This document shows positions 1-6,846 of a DNA stretch of 12,718 nt, piece after piece. Numbering within the stretch: the first letter of the stretch is position 1; every line of letters starts with the position of its first letter. The stretch is from assembly GCA_038874075.1 (NCBI GenBank), contig JAVZDD010000016.1, positions 1 to 12,718 on the forward strand. Reading direction: 5' to 3'. A program made the translations under genes and the position numbers. This DNA comes from Jingweiarchaeum tengchongense (GTDB lineage: Archaea; Nanobdellota; Nanobdellia; Jingweiarchaeales; Jingweiarchaeaceae). Under the pieces are notes generated by a model, which saw nothing but the letters and a program-made list of their open reading frames with translations, searched no databases and was not told the DNA's origin.

Positions 1-3000
1 TGGTATGTGCTCTGTTACTTTTACTGTACCAGAGTGCTATTATTATGGTTATCCGATCGATACTGAGATTGAATATACAATGGTCCCAAGGAGAAGCTTA
101 CTCATCGAAAGAGTACCACCTTACAGGTTTGGATGCATGCCAATTATTGTCAAAGCAAATGTGACAGATATGAATAAATGGAATCAAACAATGACAAAAA
201 CATTGACAATCTCTGATAGAAATGTAAAAATATCAATTGACACAGACAAATTAAAATATAAGACAGGGGATGAAGTCACACTCTTCATTTCAGCGAGCTA
301 CCCAGATGATACACCTGTGAGCAATGGAAATGTATCATTGCTTGTGAAAAAAGTGACGAGGGATGGAGAAGAGACTTACTTTGCGCAAAAGATTAGGCTT
401 GATGGTAATGGATTTGCAATCTACAAATTTGATTATCCAAGCGCAGAGTACTTAATTTTAAACGTGACTGTTAATGATCTTGAGACTTCTACTTTCTATA
501 TCAATCTCTACTATCCTTGCTGGTGGTATGCTAGGTGTAAAATACAGACAGTACCAAGTTACTATGTAAGTAAAAATATAATTTTAAGTTTGAATAAGAA
601 AGAATACAATGTAAATGAAGACATTGAAATTGAGGTTTACAGTAAGAAATATGCAAGAAGAACCATTTACATTGATGTAGTAGCGCCAAGGGCATTTGAT
701 AAATATAATCTATTACTTGATTCAGAAGGAAAAGGAGCATTAACAATCAAAGCAAAACCAGAGTATTCACTTGTTTCAGAAATCCGAGCATATGTACCTG
801 GTGATTATGACACAAAAAGAGAATTTGTTGTTTTCTCAGACAAACAAATGGATATTGGTGTTTCATTCGAAGCAAAGACATATAAACCAAGGGAAGTACT
901 AAGTCTTGATCTAAGGGCAAGACCATATTCAAAACTTACAATTGGCTTAGTAGATGAAAGTGTACTTTTATTGGCGGCAAATCAAATATCACCATTTGAT
1001 TTCTTTTATAATTTTACACACAGCGCAGCAAGGCAATCAATTACAACCACTTACTACAGAGCACCAACTAGCACTTCAATACTCTTCTTCTTTATAGGTA
1101 TCCTTGTATTAATCGGTGCAATCATATCTGGATTAGTGCTACTTTGGAAAAGAGGACATAAGCTACTGGTTGTTATCGGTCTTGGAATTATCATACTTGT
1201 GATTTCTGCTTTCTTCATCATCTTCTTATTCGCTTTCACAGTTGTACGCACAACAGCACTCACTGGTGCTGAAAAAATGGCGGAAGTGGGTATTGGGGCA
1301 CCCCTGGTTTATGAGAGAGCACCCGGGGCAGCACCAAGTGTCGTATTACCACCAACAGGAATAATGGTGAGATATTATTTCCCAGATACTGCTTATTGGA
1401 ATACTGAAATAAATACAGGGGCAAGCGGAAGAGTGACATTAAATATTACACTTCCTGACACAATAACAACTTGGCGCTTGATGGTTGCCGGAATTACAAA
1501 ACAAACAGATGCTGGTTCTACAGAAGCAAGTATCTTATCAAAGAAAAATTTCTTTGTTGAACTAGATGCACCATCGCAGGCAGTTGTTGGAGATTTGCTC
1601 ACTGTGAGCACATCCATATTCAATTATTATAATGAAACAATTAATGGTTACGTTTCGATTGCGCAGTCTCCAAAGTTTGAAGTAATCGGTTTAACAACAA
1701 GAGCAATCACATTACAACCAAATTCAATCCAAAGGATTCAATGGAAGTTGAACATTACCAGTTATGGAATCGCAAATATCACCACATTAGCATTTAGTAC
1801 AGATGGTAATCATACAGATGCAATTTCAAAGGAGATACAAATCAAGCCGAGAGTTGAACCAATTGTGAACATATTCTCTGGACAGATAACAAGTAGTGTT
1901 TCACACAACTTCACGATTTATCCGGATTCTGTTGATGAATTCACGAAAGCAAAGCTCGTAATTCAACCAACTTTACTTACTGTTTCAGTTAATGGGATCG
2001 AAGAATTGGCACATTATCCATATGGCTGTGTTGAACAAACAATGAGCTCAACTCTTCCGAACATATTGATAAAGAGAATTTTGGTTGCTAAGAATGCGCT
2101 TGATCCATACTTCGCAAAGAAAATTGATGATATGATTGAGAAGGGAATTAGTAGACTCTATAGCTTCAGACACTATGATGGTGGCTGGGGATGGTGGGAA
2201 TATGATAGGACAGATACTTTCATGACAGCTTATGTACTCTTTGGTCTTTCACAAGCGAAGTCAGTGGGATTCTATGTCGATGAAAAAATAATAAGAGGTG
2301 CGCAAGAGAAATTGTTAGACTTGCAAATGTATGATGGTAGATGGGTTGGTTCTCACTGGCTCTGGAATAGAGACCTGGCAATGACTGCTTACGTAATTGT
2401 TTCTTTGCTTGAATCAGGTTATGACAAAACTTCTCCACCTATCCTAAATGGATTGGATTACTTAAGAAGGAATTATAAGTACACAAATGACCCATATACG
2501 CTTTCTCTGATTTCAATCGCATTTAGTGATGCTGATGAAACAGATGTTAAGGTTGTAGAGAAATTGGTTAGTTTGGCAAAGGAAAATACATATTGGGATG
2601 GAGAATCAATGAGCTATTGTCGCTGGTGTTACAGAAAACAAGGCGACATTGAGACAACTGCTTACGCAGCGATCGCGTTGTTAAAAACAAGTGATGCTAG
2701 ATATATGCAGCTCTGTCAGAATGCAATCAATTGGATAATTTCGAGGAAGGGTTATTACGGTTGGGAATCAACGAAGGACACATCTGCTGCTTTGCTAGCA
2801 ATTAGTGAATATCTACAAAAAGCAAGCACAGAAACAACCATAAACGCAGATTTGGATGTCTATGTAAATGGTATGAAAGTTGCCAGTTACCATATAGACC
2901 AAGCGAATAAAGAAATTTTGAGAAAATTGGACATAAAGAACTACCTAATTAAAGGAAATAATGAAGTTAGGATAGAGAAAACAGGCGAGGGTAAGCTTTA

Positions 3001-3409
3001 CTATACATTAAGTGTGGAGCAGATAAGAAAATCTTACGGTATGAATGTGACTTATATAAGTGTTGATAAGAAGTATGATAAGTCAAAAGTGGGCGTTGGT
3101 GAAATGATAAATGTGAATATAAACCTGAGCAGCAGAGAACCCATTTACTATGTAATATTGGAGGATACAATTCCAGCTGGATTTGAAATCGATGAAAGCT
3201 CATTAAGGACAACAAATAATATTGTGAGATATGAAATAAATGGAAATACCCTCTCTTATTTCATTATTTCCTTACAGCAAGAAAATATAAATTACAAATT
3301 AAGAGCAGTTTCACCATCACTTGTGCACGTTAAACCAGCAAAGGCATATGCAATGTATTCACCAGATTTAGTTGGATTTTCTCAGGACCATTCATTAGAG
3401 GTTGTTTGA
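1..3409 (+). CDS. Alpha-2-macroglobulin-like surface protein with internal membrane hairpin (5' end cut)
   Basis: Large secreted or surface macroglobulin, probably a protease trap or covalent surface-defence protein. The reading frame is open to the window edge, so the true start and any signal peptide lie upstream; residues are counted from the ATG at position 5 (1134 residues visible). Seen: repeated beta-rich MG-type domains in residues 1-325, with an MG6-like strand VDESVLLL at 316-323. A hydrophobic hairpin follows (359-380 and 387-414, joined by the basic turn WKRGHK). Next is the alpha-2-macroglobulin core block FPDTAYWN at 459-466 and PDTITTW after it. The thioester motif GCVEQ has Cys675 and Gln678. 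A helical thioester domain of about 660-945 carries GGWGWW at 726-731, and a C-terminal receptor-binding-like beta domain ends the protein. The family match is strong; the target proteases or substrates are unknown. The hairpin occupies the place of the bait region, which is unusual. No C-terminal anchor is visible. Confidence 0.93.
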   Translation, partial: GMCSVTFTVPECYYYGYPIDTEIEYTMVPRRSLLIERVPPYRFGCMPIIVKANVTDMNKWNQTMTKTLTISDRNVKISIDTDKLKYKTGDEVTLFISASYPDDTPVSNGNVSLLVKKVTRDGEETYFAQKIRLDGNGFAIYKFDYPSAEYLILNVTVNDLETSTFYINLYYPCWWYARCKIQTVPSYYVSKNIILSLNKKEYNVNEDIEIEVYSKKYARRTIYIDVVAPRAFDKYNLLLDSEGKGALTIKAKPEYSLVSEIRAYVPGDYDTKREFVVFSDKQMDIGVSFEAKTYKPREVLSLDLRARPYSKLTIGLVDESVLLLAANQISPFDFFYNFTHSAARQSITTTYYRAPTSTSILFFFIGILVLIGAIISGLVLLWKRGHKLLVVIGLGIIILVISAFFIIFLFAFTVVRTTALTGAEKMAEVGIGAPLVYERAPGAAPSVVLPPTGIMVRYYFPDTAYWNTEINTGASGRVTLNITLPDTITTWRLMVAGITKQTDAGSTEASILSKKNFFVELDAPSQAVVGDLLTVSTSIFNYYNETINGYVSIAQSPKFEVIGLTTRAITLQPNSIQRIQWKLNITSYGIANITTLAFSTDGNHTDAISKEIQIKPRVEPIVNIFSGQITSSVSHNFTIYPDSVDEFTKAKLVIQPTLLTVSVNGIEELAHYPYGCVEQTMSSTLPNILIKRILVAKNALDPYFAKKIDDMIEKGISRLYSFRHYDGGWGWWEYDRTDTFMTAYVLFGLSQAKSVGFYVDEKIIRGAQEKLLDLQMYDGRWVGSHWLWNRDLAMTAYVIVSLLESGYDKTSPPILNGLDYLRRNYKYTNDPYTLSLISIAFSDADETDVKVVEKLVSLAKENTYWDGESMSYCRWCYRKQGDIETTAYAAIALLKTSDARYMQLCQNAINWIISRKGYYGWESTKDTSAALLAISEYLQKASTETTINADLDVYVNGMKVASYHIDQANKEILRKLDIKNYLIKGNNEVRIEKTGEGKLYYTLSVEQIRKSYGMNVTYISVDKKYDKSKVGVGEMINVNINLSSREPIYYVILEDTIPAGFEIDESSLRTTNNIVRYEINGNTLSYFIISLQQENINYKLRAVSPSLVHVKPAKAYAMYSPDLVGFSQDHSLEVV
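1079..1246 (+). other. Two-helix transmembrane hairpin inside the macroglobulin (bait-region position)
   Basis: Residues 359-380 and 387-414 are two long uninterrupted hydrophobic stretches separated by a six-residue turn with three basic residues and a histidine. By the positive-inside rule the turn should face the cytoplasm, leaving both flanking halves of the protein outside. The hairpin lies between the MG6-like strand (316-323) and the core block that starts at 459. In described family members that interval holds the protease bait region or, in complement C3/C5, the anaphylatoxin domain. The linkers, about 324-358 and 415-458, are Ser/Thr/Ala/Pro-rich and look flexible. Confidence 0.85.
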
Positions 3410-3430
3410 TGATTCTTCAAAGATAAAACA

Positions 3431-3439
3431 TAAATATTT
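3431..3439 (+). promoter_or_regulatory. TATA-like box for the 79-residue membrane protein gene
   Basis: TAAATATTT is centred about 26 nt upstream of the ATG at 3461. That is the usual archaeal TATA-to-transcription-start distance, so the transcript would be leaderless. No Shine-Dalgarno site precedes the ATG, which agrees. The box indicates that this gene can be transcribed independently of the macroglobulin gene that ends at 3409. Confidence 0.6.
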
Positions 3440-3460
3440 TGATTTTCAATAATCTAAACG

Positions 3461-3700
3461 ATGTTTGAAGAACTGAAGGCTGTTATTGATTTACCTAAGG
3501 AGCTTTGGGAGCAAGATAAAAAACTCTTAGCGATTGGTGTAGTCTTTATCTACGTCGTCATTATCATTACGCTTCTATGGATACTCATTGATTTTTTAAC
3601 TCCAAAGCAAGTGTATATACCTCCAAACATTTCAAGAAATGTATCAAGTACCACCCAAGGTACAGGAGGAGTACCTGGAGTACCAGGTTTACCATTTTAA
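3461..3700 (+). CDS. Small single-span membrane protein with Gly/Pro-rich tail
   Basis: A 79-residue protein I do not recognise as a family. Residues 1-21 are charged and acidic (MFEELKAVIDLPKELWEQDK), residues 22-46 form one strong transmembrane segment, and the tail is polar with Ser/Thr and ends GGVPGVPGLPF. With no signal peptide before the membrane segment, an N-inside orientation that exposes the tail is plausible. It lies 51 nt after the macroglobulin gene on the same strand, with its own TATA-like box. It could be a membrane partner of that protein, but nothing in the sequence proves this. The start rests on the TATA spacing and the clean open frame. Confidence 0.7.
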   Translation: MFEELKAVIDLPKELWEQDKKLLAIGVVFIYVVIIITLLWILIDFLTPKQVYIPPNISRNVSSTTQGTGGVPGVPGLPF

Positions 3701-3733
3701 TATCCTATTTTAATGTTTCATACACACCAAAAA

Positions 3734-3744
3734 ATTTATATTTT
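3734..3744 (+). promoter_or_regulatory. TATA-like box for the 101-residue helical protein gene
   Basis: ATTTATATTTT is the best TATA-like element ahead of this gene and predicts a transcript start near 3760-3770. That would leave a 5' leader of about 90 nt before the ATG at 3855. The leader contains a possible weak stem, TTTTAGCG at 3784-3791 with CGACTAAAA at 3826-3834, leaving one T unpaired. Confidence 0.4.
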
Positions 3745-3854
3745 AGAAAATCATAACTTCACACGAACAAATGAACTTCTGATTTTTAGCGATGTAATAG
3801 TCCGGGATGAGTTTCTTCTTTTTGGCGACTAAAATTCAAAGGGTGGTGCTCAAA

Positions 3855-4160
3855 ATGAGCATAAAAAAATTCAACTCAGAAATAGAAAGAATGGAAAAAA
3901 TTGCTGAGGAACTATCCAAAGAAAGTAGTGATTTAGTAATCAGCATAAAAAATGCAAGCGCTGCATTGAGGAAGGGAAAGTACAGCATTGTTTATGAATG
4001 GATAAGCAAAATATATGCGCTTGCAGAAGAATTTGATGAACTGCAAGACAAGGTGATAAAGATGATCCTTATTAAAACATGCAACTACGATGAAAAATTA
4101 GCAACATTTGCTTATTCAACTTTTTCATTGAGAAATTATGGAAATAGGTTAATAGCATGA
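3855..4160 (+). CDS. Small all-helical protein, possibly translin/HEPN-like
   Basis: Predicted 101-residue, mostly helical protein rich in Lys and Glu. The frame is open from an ATG at 3807, but the ATG at 3855 is preferred because GGGTGGTG ends 6 nt before it, a fair match to the archaeal Shine-Dalgarno sequence. Residues 8-63 have the amphipathic character of the N-terminal helices of archaeal translin-like proteins (LSKESSDLVISIKNASAALR, then helices with regularly spaced Ala/Leu). The protein is only about half the usual translin length and shows no acidic catalytic cluster. I see no frame continuing the similarity beyond the stop. The function is unknown and the family suggestion is weak. 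It is convergent with the rRNA methyltransferase gene. Confidence 0.65.
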   Translation: MSIKKFNSEIERMEKIAEELSKESSDLVISIKNASAALRKGKYSIVYEWISKIYALAEEFDELQDKVIKMILIKTCNYDEKLATFAYSTFSLRNYGNRLIA

Positions 4161-4204
4161 AGAATGATTTGAATGGTATAGGATAAGCCCATTGGAGCAA
4201 AAAA

Positions 4205-5125
4205 TTAGCGGTAGCTATGGTTATTTTTTTTAACAATAAAGACAATCTCATTCTCAAATTCTATTTTTGATGCAATGTTGAGATTCAATTCATTCAAGAC
4301 TCTTCGAATCAATCTTTCTTCCCTTTTTTTTATTTCCTTTCCCTTCACCATCGACTTTTTTGATCCACTTATGACGATGTAATTTGTAGGTAGCCATCGA
4401 ATGATGTACTTCGAAATTCCCTTTCTTAACCTTTCCATTACAGGAATGTCTTTTAATAAAAATACAACATCAAATTTCATCAAATCATTTTCTTCAATAA
4501 ATTTTTTTCCAAACTCTTCCGAAGTTAAGTCAAACAAGTTCAATCTTATCGCCTTTGCTTCCACATTTATATGTTTGGAAATGATCTTGAAATAAGAATT
4601 TATAAAATCACAGTCTTCTTGCTTTAGTTCGGTACAAATGTACGTGAAATCATTTAGTTTCATGAAAGGTAAAGAAAATGGATTCATTCCACAAGCAATG
4701 TCAAGAATTCTCTTCGGCTTTCCAGTAAATTCGAAGATCCTATCATAGAAAAATGGGTAAGTATCAATTCTTTCCTTTGATGAGATATGTGTGCAAAGGA
4801 TCTCTTCATGGATTTTAATTGCATTTTCTGAAATTCCCTCTTTTTCCAGAATTCTTTTTAACTTTTTAAATAAAACCTTTCTCTGCTCAGCATTTCTTTT
4901 ATACTGCCTGAGGTTGTAATAAATTTCTTTTTTTGTCTTTTTCAAAATTTCCTTGAAGGAGCTCAATCGCTCAAAACCTTCAATTTTCCCGTTCACCACC
5001 CTATCCATAAATTTCTTATCCTTAATTGCATAAGAAAAAAATATTCTCTCTATTTCTTTCTCATCAATCTCATATTGTTTCTTAATCTTCGATTTTACGA
5101 ATTCTACGATTTGCCTAGGTATCAT
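4205..5125 (-). CDS. FmrO/ArmA/Rmt-like 16S rRNA (guanine-N7) methyltransferase homologue
   Basis: 306-residue SAM-dependent methyltransferase resembling the FmrO family, whose bacterial members (ArmA, RmtB and those of aminoglycoside producers) methylate N7 of G1405 in the decoding site of 16S rRNA. Seen: a helical N-terminal domain (1-105), the family motif HISSKERI at 113-120, the SAM-binding loop LDIACGMNPF at 141-150, an acidic Glu166 after strand 2, NLFDL at 196-200, DVVFLLKDIPVMERLRKG at 219-236, and a Ser/Lys/Gly-rich C-terminal motif at 253-262. Length and motif order match the family. Known for the family: aminoglycoside resistance by target methylation. Inferred: the archaeal enzyme modifies the same or a nearby rRNA base, perhaps as housekeeping. 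A TATA-like box at 5148-5157 suggests a leaderless transcript separate from the upstream genes. Confidence 0.85.
   Translation of the reverse strand: MIPRQIVEFVKSKIKKQYEIDEKEIERIFFSYAIKDKKFMDRVVNGKIEGFERLSSFKEILKKTKKEIYYNLRQYKRNAEQRKVLFKKLKRILEKEGISENAIKIHEEILCTHISSKERIDTYPFFYDRIFEFTGKPKRILDIACGMNPFSLPFMKLNDFTYICTELKQEDCDFINSYFKIISKHINVEAKAIRLNLFDLTSEEFGKKFIEENDLMKFDVVFLLKDIPVMERLRKGISKYIIRWLPTNYIVISGSKKSMVKGKEIKKREERLIRRVLNELNLNIASKIEFENEIVFIVKKNNHSYR
4224..4231 (+). terminator. Oligo-T terminator after the small helical gene
   Basis: A run of eight T residues about 65 nt after the stop at 4160 fits the oligo-T termination signals of archaea. It lies within the 3' coding end of the opposing methyltransferase gene. 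On the minus strand a run of six T residues (complement of 4199-4204) directly follows that gene's stop codon and could end its transcript. Confidence 0.4.
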
Positions 5126-5147
5126 TCTAAAGATGAAGATGAATAGA

Positions 5148-5157
5148 AATTAATAAC
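5148..5157 (-). promoter_or_regulatory. TATA-like box for the rRNA methyltransferase gene
   Basis: On the minus strand GTTATTAATT is centred about 27 nt before the ATG at 5125. No Shine-Dalgarno site is visible there, so leaderless transcription is likely. The box sits in the 32-nt gap after the zinc-ribbon gene. Confidence 0.45.
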
Positions 5158-5811
5158 TTATCTGCTCTGCAGTTCTATTCTTAATACACCATGCTCAAAA
5201 CTTTTATTTCTAATCAATGAATTTTCAGGAATTGGTAACAATTTAAAGTATGCCTTGTCCTTAGCAAATGCTTTTATCTCAATGCTTTGGCCTAATTTAC
5301 GGATTTCAATGTCATTAGAACTCTTTACATCAGGGAGTTTTATTTCAATCGTGATTATGTCACCAAGTCTCTTTATTTCTGATTCAGGTTCCTCAGTTAC
5401 TTTTGGTATCCTTCTTACTTTTGTTTCTTGTTTTTCTACTTCCTCTTCTCCTTCAACTTCTCTTACTCCTTCCCTTATTCCAAACTTTCTCTTTAGCTCT
5501 GGCTCTAGTTGCTTAAAGTCACCACTTGTCTTTATTGAAACCTTTGGCTGCATCCCAGTACCACTTCTTATTACAATGCTTATTCCACCACCCCTTGTGA
5601 TAAAATCATCCCCAAATCTTGGCTCTTTCAAGAAATCAGACCTGAATTTTTTATCTATTTCCTCAAATTCTTTGTCAATATCTCTAAATCCTATATTGAA
5701 AATTTTTTTGAATGGTGAGAATAAATCGAATCCAGTTTCTATCTCTTCACCGCAATAAGGACAAAAGCGAAATTCCTTCTTTATTTCTTTTCCACAATTC
5801 TTACACTTCAT
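5158..5811 (-). CDS. Zinc-ribbon protein with C-terminal Hsp20/CS-like domain
   Basis: 217 residues. Seen: an N-terminal zinc ribbon with Cys3, Cys6, Cys17 and Cys20 (CKNC and CPYC); a middle region of Phe/Asp/Glu-rich helices with a Gly-rich strand near 73-86; a charged linker rich in Glu, Lys and Arg around 107-145; and a beta-rich domain at 150-216 (DIITIEIKLPDV, IEIRKLGQSIEIKA, HGVLRIEL) with the strand order of the alpha-crystallin/CS fold. It probably acts as a chaperone or adaptor related to small heat-shock proteins; no catalytic residues are seen. It overlaps the regulator gene upstream by 11 bp, and GGGAGGGAG (complement of 5815-5823) lies just before its ATG, so translation is coupled to the regulator. 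The divergent gene is a classical Hsp20, which supports a role in protein quality control. Confidence 0.8.
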   Translation of the reverse strand: MKCKNCGKEIKKEFRFCPYCGEEIETGFDLFSPFKKIFNIGFRDIDKEFEEIDKKFRSDFLKEPRFGDDFITRGGGISIVIRSGTGMQPKVSIKTSGDFKQLEPELKRKFGIREGVREVEGEEEVEKQETKVRRIPKVTEEPESEIKRLGDIITIEIKLPDVKSSNDIEIRKLGQSIEIKAFAKDKAYFKLLPIPENSLIRNKSFEHGVLRIELQSR

Positions 5812-6244
5812 ACTCTCCCTCCCTTCTGGGCAACATCAATTTATTATCTATTTCTCTTGCAATTTCAAATAATGTTAAAAATGTTCTTGCAATGTCCTTC
5901 CTCATTTCTTCGATTGTTCTTGTCAAGTTCTGCATTCTAAGTTCATAAACATTATTTGTATGTAAGACTAAACCAGCTTTTATAAATTTATTTAAATGGT
6001 GAATTGCAGCACCTCTTGTGATATTCACTCTTCTTGCAATATCATCCGCAGTTAATGCTTTATTTTCTTTCGTTGCCCTTAACAATTCATTAAATATTTT
6101 TACTGCTCTTTTCTTTTTATCTCTCTTTTCACAAAATCCAAGGCAAAAACAGAACCATTCGATGTCCTCTTCCAGCTTACCAGAAATTGGTTTTCTTACT
6201 TCCCTTATTAAAAATTCTTTTATCACACGCACCTTTTTCACCAA
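5801..6244 (-). CDS. Winged-helix (ArsR-like) transcriptional regulator of the heat-shock-type locus
   Basis: 147-residue DNA-binding protein. A central helix-turn-helix spans about 62-93 (ALTADDIARRVNITRGAAIH, then HLNKFIKAGLV) and is followed by a short wing (94-103). Flanking helices comprise residues 25-58 and a C-terminal amphipathic helix at 104-136 that probably mediates dimerisation. The same arrangement is familiar from archaeal ArsR-like regulators found next to small heat-shock genes. A cluster WFCFCLGFC at 30-38 contributes three cysteines. The start is TTG at 6244 or GTG at 6241; both sit close downstream of a TATA-like stretch at about 6269-6284, giving a nearly leaderless transcript. 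Its stop overlaps the zinc-ribbon ATG. It probably controls its own promoter and the divergent hsp20 through the inverted repeat at 6277-6307. Confidence 0.82.
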   Translation of the reverse strand: MVKKVRVIKEFLIREVRKPISGKLEEDIEWFCFCLGFCEKRDKKKRAVKIFNELLRATKENKALTADDIARRVNITRGAAIHHLNKFIKAGLVLHTNNVYELRMQNLTRTIEEMRKDIARTFLTLFEIAREIDNKLMLPRREGEYEV

Positions 6245-6276
6245 AAAGTTTAAATATTACCTTGTTAACATATTAT

Positions 6277-6307
6277 TATATAAGTTAATTTAAGATTAAC
6301 TTATATA
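6277..6307. promoter_or_regulatory. 13-bp perfect inverted repeat, probable operator shared by divergent heat-shock-type promoters
   Basis: Arms 6277-6289 and 6295-6307 are perfect reverse complements separated by the 5-nt spacer TTAAG. The repeat overlaps the TATA-like stretch of the minus-strand regulator (about 6269-6284) and the TATA box of hsp20 (6301-6310), so a bound dimer would block both promoters. Related half-sites lie on each side: GTTAAC at 6264-6269 and GTTAAT at 6318-6323. Binding by the adjacent regulator is inferred from position and symmetry. Confidence 0.65.
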
Positions 6308-6310
6308 TAA
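6301..6310 (+). promoter_or_regulatory. TATA box of hsp20
   Basis: TTATATATAA predicts transcription start near 6330, giving a leader of about 70 nt before the ATG at 6403. It overlaps the right arm of the 13-bp inverted repeat, consistent with repression by occlusion. Confidence 0.6.
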
Positions 6311-6330
6311 ATTTTATGTTAATGATGCTG

Positions 6331-6402
6331 AGAGACCCGGTAGACATCTGAGCACCACCAAGATCTCTATGAAGCAGATTCTCATAAATGGGGGTGATAA
6401 AA
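6331..6402 (+). promoter_or_regulatory. hsp20 mRNA leader, possible Shine-Dalgarno-masking structure
   Basis: The start at 6331 is estimated from the TATA box. The leader ends with a strong Shine-Dalgarno site, GGGGGTGAT at 6390-6398, just before the ATG at 6403. CACCACC at 6353-6359 can pair with GGGGGTG at 6390-6396 with one mismatch. Inside that loop GATCT at 6362-6366 can pair with AGATT at 6376-6380 (one G-U). Such pairing could hide the ribosome site at low temperature. It was drawn by eye and no energies were computed. Confidence 0.3.
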
Positions 6403-6846
6403 ATGAGAAGTTGGATTGACCCATTTGATGAGATGCGTAGGATAAGGAGAGAAATAGATCGAATGTTTAATGAATTCTTCTCTGCACCAAGATTACCAGA
6501 AATTCCAGAAGGATGGAGGGAGCCAATCTGTGATTTCAGGGACACAGAGGATGCATTGATATTGACGCTAGAGATGCCAGGAGTGAAGAAAGATGAGATT
6601 GAAATAAAGGCAACAAAAGATACGATTGAAATAAAATCAGAAACAAAGAAATTGGTGCATGAAGAAAAGGAAGGATTTTATCGAAGAGAAAGGAGTTACA
6701 GAGGATTTTACAGAAAGCTAACACTTCCCTGTGAGATAATCCCAGAGAAAATTGAAGCAACCTATGAAGATGGCATTCTAGAGATAAAGATGCCGAAGAA
6801 AGAAAAGAAAAAGAAAGAGGAAGAAATAAGAGTTGAAGTGAAGTAA
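6403..6846 (+). CDS. hsp20: Hsp20/alpha-crystallin small heat-shock protein
   Basis: 147-residue ATP-independent chaperone of the small heat-shock family, which forms oligomers and holds unfolding proteins. Seen: a short N-terminal region with the typical PFDEMRRIRREIDRMFNEFF helix (7-26); an alpha-crystallin domain at about 41-130 (ALILTLEMPGVKKDEIEIKA at 51-70, FYRRERSYRGFYRKLTLP at 92-109, YEDGILEIKMPK at 121-132); a Lys/Glu-rich tail; and a terminal IRV that can serve as the I-x-I/V anchoring motif. An ATG at 6388 is in frame, but the ATG at 6403 is chosen because GGGGTGAT lies 4 nt before it. It is divergent from its probable regulator. Its stop codon directly abuts the stop codon of the opposing Nudix gene. 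Confidence 0.95.
   Translation: MRSWIDPFDEMRRIRREIDRMFNEFFSAPRLPEIPEGWREPICDFRDTEDALILTLEMPGVKKDEIEIKATKDTIEIKSETKKLVHEEKEGFYRRERSYRGFYRKLTLPCEIIPEKIEATYEDGILEIKMPKKEKKKKEEEIRVEVK

Noticed and set aside
2967..3215. Minus-strand open frames within the macroglobulin gene
   Set aside because: Composition is that of complementary-strand shadows, and the plus-strand frame has clear domain motifs throughout.
3770..3835. Possible C/D box guide RNA before the small helical gene (CTGA and GGATGA-like boxes, weak stem)
   Set aside because: The boxes are imperfect and in the wrong order for C-D'-C'-D spacing, and the stem has an unpaired base; it is more simply an mRNA leader.
3807..3854. Upstream ATG of the small helical protein
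   Set aside because: No ribosome site precedes it, while the ATG at 3855 has GGGTGGTG at good spacing; the extra residues are not helical like the rest.
5255..5758. Long plus-strand open frame of 167 codons opposite the zinc-ribbon gene
   Set aside because: It is antisense to a well-supported gene, Ser/Leu/Pro-rich as expected for a shadow frame, and has no promoter or ribosome site.
6318..6350. AATGATG followed by CTGA in the hsp20 leader, resembling C and D boxes
   Set aside because: No convincing second pair of boxes or terminal stem, and the region is explained as promoter and leader.
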